From the NCBI RefSeq assembly GCF_900324475.1, contig NZ_LT992502.1, positions 2,480,001 through 2,544,000 of the forward strand: a stretch of DNA of 64,000 nucleotides, given 5' to 3'. This document shows, one piece after another, positions 60,514 through 64,000 of this stretch (position 1 is its first letter; each line of letters opens with the position of its first letter). Origin of the DNA: Enterobacter bugandensis. Lineage in GTDB: Bacteria; Pseudomonadota; Gammaproteobacteria; Enterobacterales; Enterobacteriaceae. The notes beneath the pieces were generated by a model. The model worked only from the letters and a program-made list of their open reading frames with translations, was not told the DNA's origin and ran no database searches. The position numbers and the translations under genes are program-made.

Positions 60514-61347
60514 CTATTTTGTTATCTGCTTGAGCTGCGCATCAGCCCACGCCTCTTCGATATCAAACTTGGTAATGAGCTGATCGTAGAAAGGCTTAAC
60601 AGACTTCTTCCAGGTATCGAGGCTGATTGCATCCGTTATCTGGCACATCGCGGCGTAAGCCTCAGTTGATGGAATTCGTTCATACCCGCGCCCGCTGCAG
60701 CGCTTGCAATCAGCCAGAACCGGAACACCCTGCTGTTCTGTAAGAGCCTGATTAACGGCTTTCCCGCGTCCATGACAGTCTCTACAGGCACAACTAACGA
60801 CCCTCTTACCCTTACACTGCGGGCAGAGAACGCGTGCAACCTCCCTGACCTGCCTGTGTACCTCATAGTCGGAAGGGTGAATATCTTCGACGCCCATATG
60901 CATAGACATCTTCACGAACTTCTTCTCTTTTGCCGGAGTGTGAGACTTCATGCTGAAAACCTCAGAGTCAATAAACCCTTCCCCATTGCAGCCATCGCAC
61001 TGCTTCACGCTGGCGGCGCTGCGGGAATAGTCCTCGAAAGCGAAGGTGGCCAACTGGTGCATCACTAATGGCTTAACCCTGGTATCCAGTTTGCGCAGCG
61101 CAGCCACCCGATCGCACTTGGTCAGCGCGTACTGGACCAGCAACTCAATCGCCCTTTCCCGGTCATTGTTGCTGATGCCCATTTTCCCGAGAAAAGCACT
61201 GTAGCCCATGGCGGCCCGCTCCTGGGTCATGCCCATAGCGGCCATGATATCCGTTCCGGTTAATGCATCTGATGCCGTAGTCCGGGGAGAGTCGCTAATC
61301 ATTGTCGATTTGGCGAAGTGATATTTGAGTGTATTTTCGAGATTCAT
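60514..61347 (-). CDS. Q: late antitermination protein Q
   Basis: 277 aa, phage 82-type Q. Four CxxC pairs of the form [24 protein letters not shown] and CKRCSGRG give DnaJ-like zinc modules in the second half. It loads on RNA polymerase at the late promoter and lets it pass terminators, here the array at 59187-60433 before the lysis genes. Overlaps rusA by 4 bases. Confidence 0.88.
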   Translation of the reverse strand: MNLENTLKYHFAKSTMISDSPRTTASDALTGTDIMAAMGMTQERAAMGYSAFLGKMGISNNDRERAIELLVQYALTKCDRVAALRKLDTRVKPLVMHQLATFAFEDYSRSAASVKQCDGCNGEGFIDSEVFSMKSHTPAKEKKFVKMSMHMGVEDIHPSDYEVHRQVREVARVLCPQCKGKRVVSCACRDCHGRGKAVNQALTEQQGVPVLADCKRCSGRGYERIPSTEAYAAMCQITDAISLDTWKKSVKPFYDQLITKFDIEEAWADAQLKQITK

Positions 61348-61718
61348 GCGGTCTCCAGCTCGGTAATGGTCAGTTCTAATTTCCCGCCCTTAACGACAGG
61401 CATTTTCACAACGCGATAATCCACAACCTGGCAGTCATCTAGCCAAAATCCCGCCTTGGTTAAAGCGTCGAATGCAGCCTTCTGCAGATTATCCAGATCA
61501 CGGCGCCGGCGGTCGGGCATGTGGCATTCAATTCGAATTTTGAGTGGTGCTGTCGTCCGGATATTAAGCCGGGCGCTTCGAATGATACTGGCCACGGCAT
61601 AGCGGTATGCGACACCATCAGCACTGATATGCGTGCGTCCGCGGTTGTGCCGGTAATATCGGTTATTGCTCGGCGGCCAGGGTAAAGTGATTTGATATGT
61701 CTTCACGTTCACCCCCAT
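61344..61718 (-). CDS. rusA: RusA Holliday-junction resolvase
   Basis: 124 aa. The [20 protein letters not shown] start and the active-site block [17 protein letters not shown] (Asp74, Asp76, Lys80 in this numbering) are intact. A dimeric nuclease that resolves four-way junctions in phage recombination or before packaging. The start could also be the GTG four codons in. Confidence 0.92.
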   Translation of the reverse strand: MGVNVKTYQITLPWPPSNNRYYRHNRGRTHISADGVAYRYAVASIIRSARLNIRTTAPLKIRIECHMPDRRRRDLDNLQKAAFDALTKAGFWLDDCQVVDYRVVKMPVVKGGKLELTITELETA

Positions 61719-61909
61719 ATCCGGTTTCGCCAGCGGCTATCCGGGCGCGCTGGTGTGTTAGATGTCGGAAGGAATGCACTGACAGTCCAGGTCACGTAAT
61801 CCTGGTTTAGGCTGCGCTCTACTCGCACTCCGCGCGCTTTGTAACGCTTAACCAGTTCGTCGGCCTGTTCGGTGCTGCAATCGGTGTGGTGGAACCAGGT
61901 CTTCTTCAT
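61709..61909 (-). CDS. small phage protein upstream of rusA (66 aa)
   Basis: [20 protein letters not shown] then [20 protein letters not shown] and WTVSAFLP. A small soluble protein seen next to rusA in lambdoid nin regions; no defined role. It overlaps both neighbours, so it is in the same coupled operon. ATG at 61909 preferred; ATG at 61915 overlaps the DUF1367 stop. Confidence 0.7.
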   Translation of the reverse strand: MKKTWFHHTDCSTEQADELVKRYKARGVRVERSLNQDYVTWTVSAFLPTSNTPARPDSRWRNRIWG

Positions 61910-61914
61910 CCCCA

Positions 61915-62517
61915 TCACCCCGCAAAGCCAAGCAGCTGCGCGGCGACATTTTCTGCCTCATCACGACTGCGGAATGAACGGGACAGGACCCAGCGCCAGA
62001 GAACATCGAGCGCAGCTTTATAGAGTTGCTGAAACTCGAGTTCGTCCATGTTGGCGAATGAGATGCTACGAGGATGCTTTTTGAGTGTTCCGTCTGGCAG
62101 CTGAATGGCATCAAAGTGCCCTGCCTCAACGATCACCCATGAGCGGTAAGCATCGAAGGATTTGCACAGGCTAATGCCATTCGTGACGCGCCGGTAAGCA
62201 ACCTGCTCAAGATACTGCTCAGCAGCATCGATCAGCGCGCCCTCATTCCCGCCATAAGAAGCCAGGAATTTTGCGTAGCCGGTGATCAGCTTCCGCTCGT
62301 TGCTCGAGATAGCCCCGCCGGTTGGCTCCCAGTATTCAAAACCGAGATTAAGAAGCGCGAAAAAGCGCCGGTGAAATGCCGGGTTTCGTACCCGCCTGAA
62401 CTCGGCAACAAGAACATCGCCGAGCCGGGTTTTGGATTGCAGAATATTGCTGGTCTCGGGCGTAGCCGGGATCAGTATTCCTGAGTGGTGTTTTATAAGT
62501 TGTAATTCTAGCGCCAT
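61915..62517 (-). CDS. DUF1367 phage protein
   Basis: 200 aa, YdfU-like family common in the nin region of lambdoid phages. Conserved blocks FHRRFFALLNLGFEYWEPTG and SKSFDAYR-type centre, and FRSRDEAENVAAQLLGFAG at the end. Function unknown; it may take part in recombination. No signal or membrane segment. Confidence 0.8.
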   Translation of the reverse strand: MALELQLIKHHSGILIPATPETSNILQSKTRLGDVLVAEFRRVRNPAFHRRFFALLNLGFEYWEPTGGAISSNERKLITGYAKFLASYGGNEGALIDAAEQYLEQVAYRRVTNGISLCKSFDAYRSWVIVEAGHFDAIQLPDGTLKKHPRSISFANMDELEFQQLYKAALDVLWRWVLSRSFRSRDEAENVAAQLLGFAG

Positions 62518-62556
62518 GGTTCTCTCCGTGGCGCATCAGGTATAGGGTGTTCAGGC

Positions 62557-62799
62557 CTATGAAAGAATAATATCAGACGGTGGTGTTACTCGGTACCCCA
62601 GTCGTTTTGCAAATTGCATAAACCCGTTTAAAGTGAAGATCTCTTCCTCTTCGAGTAACGGTCGTAATGAAACTATTCCATTTACTCGATAAACCAGATA
62701 TCTCCCTTCCGCCGGGAAGCTATAGATAACTGCTTTATCGGCCCTTCTGACCACGTCGTACCATTGATCATCTGCATTAAAGGCATCTGCACTACACAC
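62557..62799 (-). CDS. hypothetical 80-aa phage protein
   Basis: GTG start at 62799 with GGGGGAA 3-5 bases before it. Product starts (M)CSADAFNADDQWYDVVRRAD and ends RLGYRVTPPSDIILS; mixed alpha-beta, soluble. Not recognised. Lies between DUF1367 and the dinI-like gene on the same strand. Confidence 0.55.
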   Translation of the reverse strand: MCSADAFNADDQWYDVVRRADKAVIYSFPAEGRYLVYRVNGIVSLRPLLEEEEIFTLNGFMQFAKRLGYRVTPPSDIILS

Positions 62800-62905
62800 T
62801 ATTTCCCCCAGAGCGACTTATTGACGCGGTAAACAGTAATCGGGAACAGCCAGGGGAACGCAAACAGCGATACTCTTTGAAACTGCTCCAGTGAAATTCA
62901 CGCGA

Positions 62906-63130
62906 TTAATAAAACCACTCGTCCGCGCTTTCCCAGGTCTCCTGTACGATATGTTCGACCTCTTTCTTGTCGTCCCCGAAAACAGTCAAACCATCATTAC
63001 TGGCACGCTTAATCGTAAGCTGGCATTCATCGAACTGCTTGCTGAGTCTTTTGAGCAGTTCTGACTCGAGTGCAGGTATAGCTCCATCAGGAAGTTTCTT
63101 CATGCGATCAATGGCTAACTCGATTTTCAT
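62906..63130 (-). CDS. DinI-like protein under LexA control
   Basis: 74 aa (E. coli DinI: 81). MKIELAIDRMKKLPDGAIPA, LTVFGDDKKEVEHIVQETWE and SADEWFY at the end match DinI, an acidic protein that binds and stabilises RecA filaments and so tunes SOS and repressor cleavage. GGAGGG precedes the ATG at 63130, and a perfect LexA box lies 20 bp upstream. Phage-borne copies such as Tum-like genes can set prophage induction. Confidence 0.85.
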   Translation of the reverse strand: MKIELAIDRMKKLPDGAIPALESELLKRLSKQFDECQLTIKRASNDGLTVFGDDKKEVEHIVQETWESADEWFY

Positions 63131-63149
63131 TTTTCCCTCCGCAATGAAC

Positions 63150-63169
63150 ACCTGTATGCATATACAGTA
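63150..63169. promoter_or_regulatory. LexA box of the dinI-like gene
   Basis: CTGTATGCATATACAG (63152-63167) fits CTG-N10-CAG, 20 bp before the start codon. Confidence 0.9.
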
Positions 63170-63496
63170 TATTTATAAACGTATCTTACGGATTTTGCAA
63201 CGATTAAAGAGTGTTAGAAGGATGAAGCGCTTCCAAGCTTGCAGGTATCGGTTTTAAGAACGATTTGGGACAGATCTCAGATTTGGTGGTCTACACAATA
63301 GTTATGTTGAATAGATTTCAGAGGAGTTTAGTGCAGTTTCACTACTAAATTGTGGTTTCGATATGAGATTTATAAAATGAAAATTCGTAAAGGCTATTAT
63401 TGAGCTTGCTGTTACTAAGCAACAAATTTGTCAGCAAGCTCTAAAACGACATGAAACATTACCAGTGCGTAATGTAATCCAACCGGTTATCGAAAT
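63170..63496. other. AT-rich junction between prophage and VOC copy 2
   Basis: About 330 bp without a full gene. A plus-strand open frame of about 38 codons ending at 63501-63503 reads KAIIELAVTKQQICQQALKR then HETLPVRNVIQPVIEIY, protein-like but without a start, so perhaps a remnant. A perfect 10-bp inverted repeat (GAGCTTGCTG at 63402-63411, CAGCAAGCTC at 63432-63441) lies inside it. No att core was recognised. Confidence 0.4.
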
Positions 63497-63946
63497 TTAC
63501 TGAGATGCAGGCACTTTATCATCCTGACGGAAAGCCTCGATCCCGACTTTCTGACCATAAGAAAGTTCAAGTGTGTTACCATCAGGATCAGCGAAGAAGA
63601 CATAATAACCTACCGGTTCGCCTGCCTGAACCGGTTCTTTTCGCAAGATGCCTTCCATTCTGGCCATCGCTACCTTATTGTCGATTTCTTCAATGCTTGA
63701 ACAAGCTACTCCCAAGTGACCGAAATTACCTAGAGGGGTGTCAGTAACAGCATCAACCTGAACAAGGACAAGTGCAAAAGGGCGAGTTCGGTCACTTAAC
63801 CACGCGACTTTACGTGCCTCCGGAAGGTCAGGCTCTCGCCTGTGTACGACTTCCATGCCAGCATAACGGCTGTAGAAATCAATACTTTTTTCCAAATTTC
63901 TAACAACAAACGCAACGTGCGTAAAACCTACATCAATATCTTTCAT
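63497..63946 (-). CDS. VOC (glyoxalase/bleomycin-resistance fold) protein, copy 2
   Basis: 149 aa, aligned end to end with the gene at 28644-29072 (same MKDIDVGFTHVAF opening, RPFALVLVQ, PLGNFGHLGVACSS, FADPDGNTLELSYGQKVG), roughly three quarters identical by eye, with an extra 7-residue tail. Codon use is more AT-rich than copy 1, suggesting a different recent origin. AAAGGA lies 8 bases before the ATG. Same orientation as copy 1. Substrate unknown; SoxR control predicted from its promoter. Confidence 0.87.
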   Translation of the reverse strand: MKDIDVGFTHVAFVVRNLEKSIDFYSRYAGMEVVHRREPDLPEARKVAWLSDRTRPFALVLVQVDAVTDTPLGNFGHLGVACSSIEEIDNKVAMARMEGILRKEPVQAGEPVGYYVFFADPDGNTLELSYGQKVGIEAFRQDDKVPASQ

Positions 63947-63979
63947 TAGGCTAATCCTTTGACTATCTTCAGAGTCGCC

Positions 63980-64000
63980 ATCTTAAAAACTCAAGTTAAC
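63980..64000 (-). promoter_or_regulatory. SoxR-type promoter of VOC copy 2 (cut by window end)
   Basis: On the minus strand the last bases of the window read GTTAACTTGAG, five T, then TAAGAT: the same half-operator and -10 at the same spacing as in front of copy 1. The -35 and the other half lie beyond base 64000. Confidence 0.7.

Noticed and set aside
62811..62906. Short minus-strand frame reading EQFQRVSLFAFPWLFPITVY
   Set aside because: Protein-like and hydrophobic, but it lacks an ATG, GTG or TTG start; a GTG in the other frame gives an unconvincing peptide. Kept out of the gene list.
29964..63496. Search for a CRISPR array, tRNA gene or att direct repeat at the prophage ends
   Set aside because: No regular repeat-spacer pattern, no cloverleaf and no shared core of useful length was seen by eye; a computed repeat search would be needed.

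Overview
The window comes from an enterobacterial chromosome, most likely Enterobacter (E. cloacae complex) or a close relative. The evidence is E. coli-like gene blocks (ydcR, ydcSTUV-patD, ortT, ydcY, ydcZ; hslJ-ydbJ-nifJ-micC-ompN) with near-E. coli protein sequences, GC-rich codon use, REP-type hairpins, and srfABC and yeaR-yoaG set among the ydc genes. The genus assignment is an inference.

Region 1 (1-11 kb): the end of a YdcZ-type transporter and ydcY, then a DppA-like peptide-binding protein divergent from the srfABC operon (SrfB is an actin-fold ATPase-like protein, SrfC a degenerate P-loop protein), an alpha/beta hydrolase, the small membrane toxin ortT, and a yeaR-yeaR-yoaG operon behind an NsrR-like site. 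A perfect FNR box lies between ortT and yeaR. Region 2 (11-18 kb): the putrescine-catabolism aldehyde dehydrogenase patD, the ydcSTUV ABC importer and the MocR regulator ydcR. Region 3 (18-29 kb): a zinc-ribbon cold-shock small protein behind a cspA-like promoter and cold-box leader, a cyanide-insensitive bd-type quinol oxidase operon (two large subunits plus a 42-aa DUF2474 subunit), hslJ, ydbJ, nifJ, the sRNA micC antisense-oriented to the porin ompN, two small ORFs, a GFA-family protein and a VOC (glyoxalase-fold) gene under a SoxR-type promoter.

Region 4 (29.6-63.2 kb): a lambdoid siphovirus-type prophage read almost wholly on the minus strand. From right to left: a LexA-controlled dinI-like gene, DUF1367, rusA, Q antiterminator, a terminator-studded late leader, holin, SAR-type lysozyme, Rz/Rz1, small and large terminase, portal, MuF-like protein, scaffold, capsid (with an out-of-frame Ig-like domain), connectors, tail tube, G/GT chaperones with a slippery heptamer, tape measure, M, L, K, I, J, tail fibre, then umuDC, a LysE exporter and a YedK-type abasic-site protein. 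At least three moron-like cassettes with their own terminators interrupt the tail genes. No repressor, replication gene or intact integrase lies in the window. A broken integrase tail and an ABC-exporter tail mark the left edge.

Region 5 (63.2-64 kb): a second, diverged VOC gene whose promoter carries the same SoxR-type half-site and is cut by the window end, so two paralogues with the same apparent operator bracket the prophage. The strongest leads are this SoxR-VOC pair, the capsid-Ig -1 frameshift, the cold-shock leader, the terminator array in the late leader, and the unassigned moron genes.
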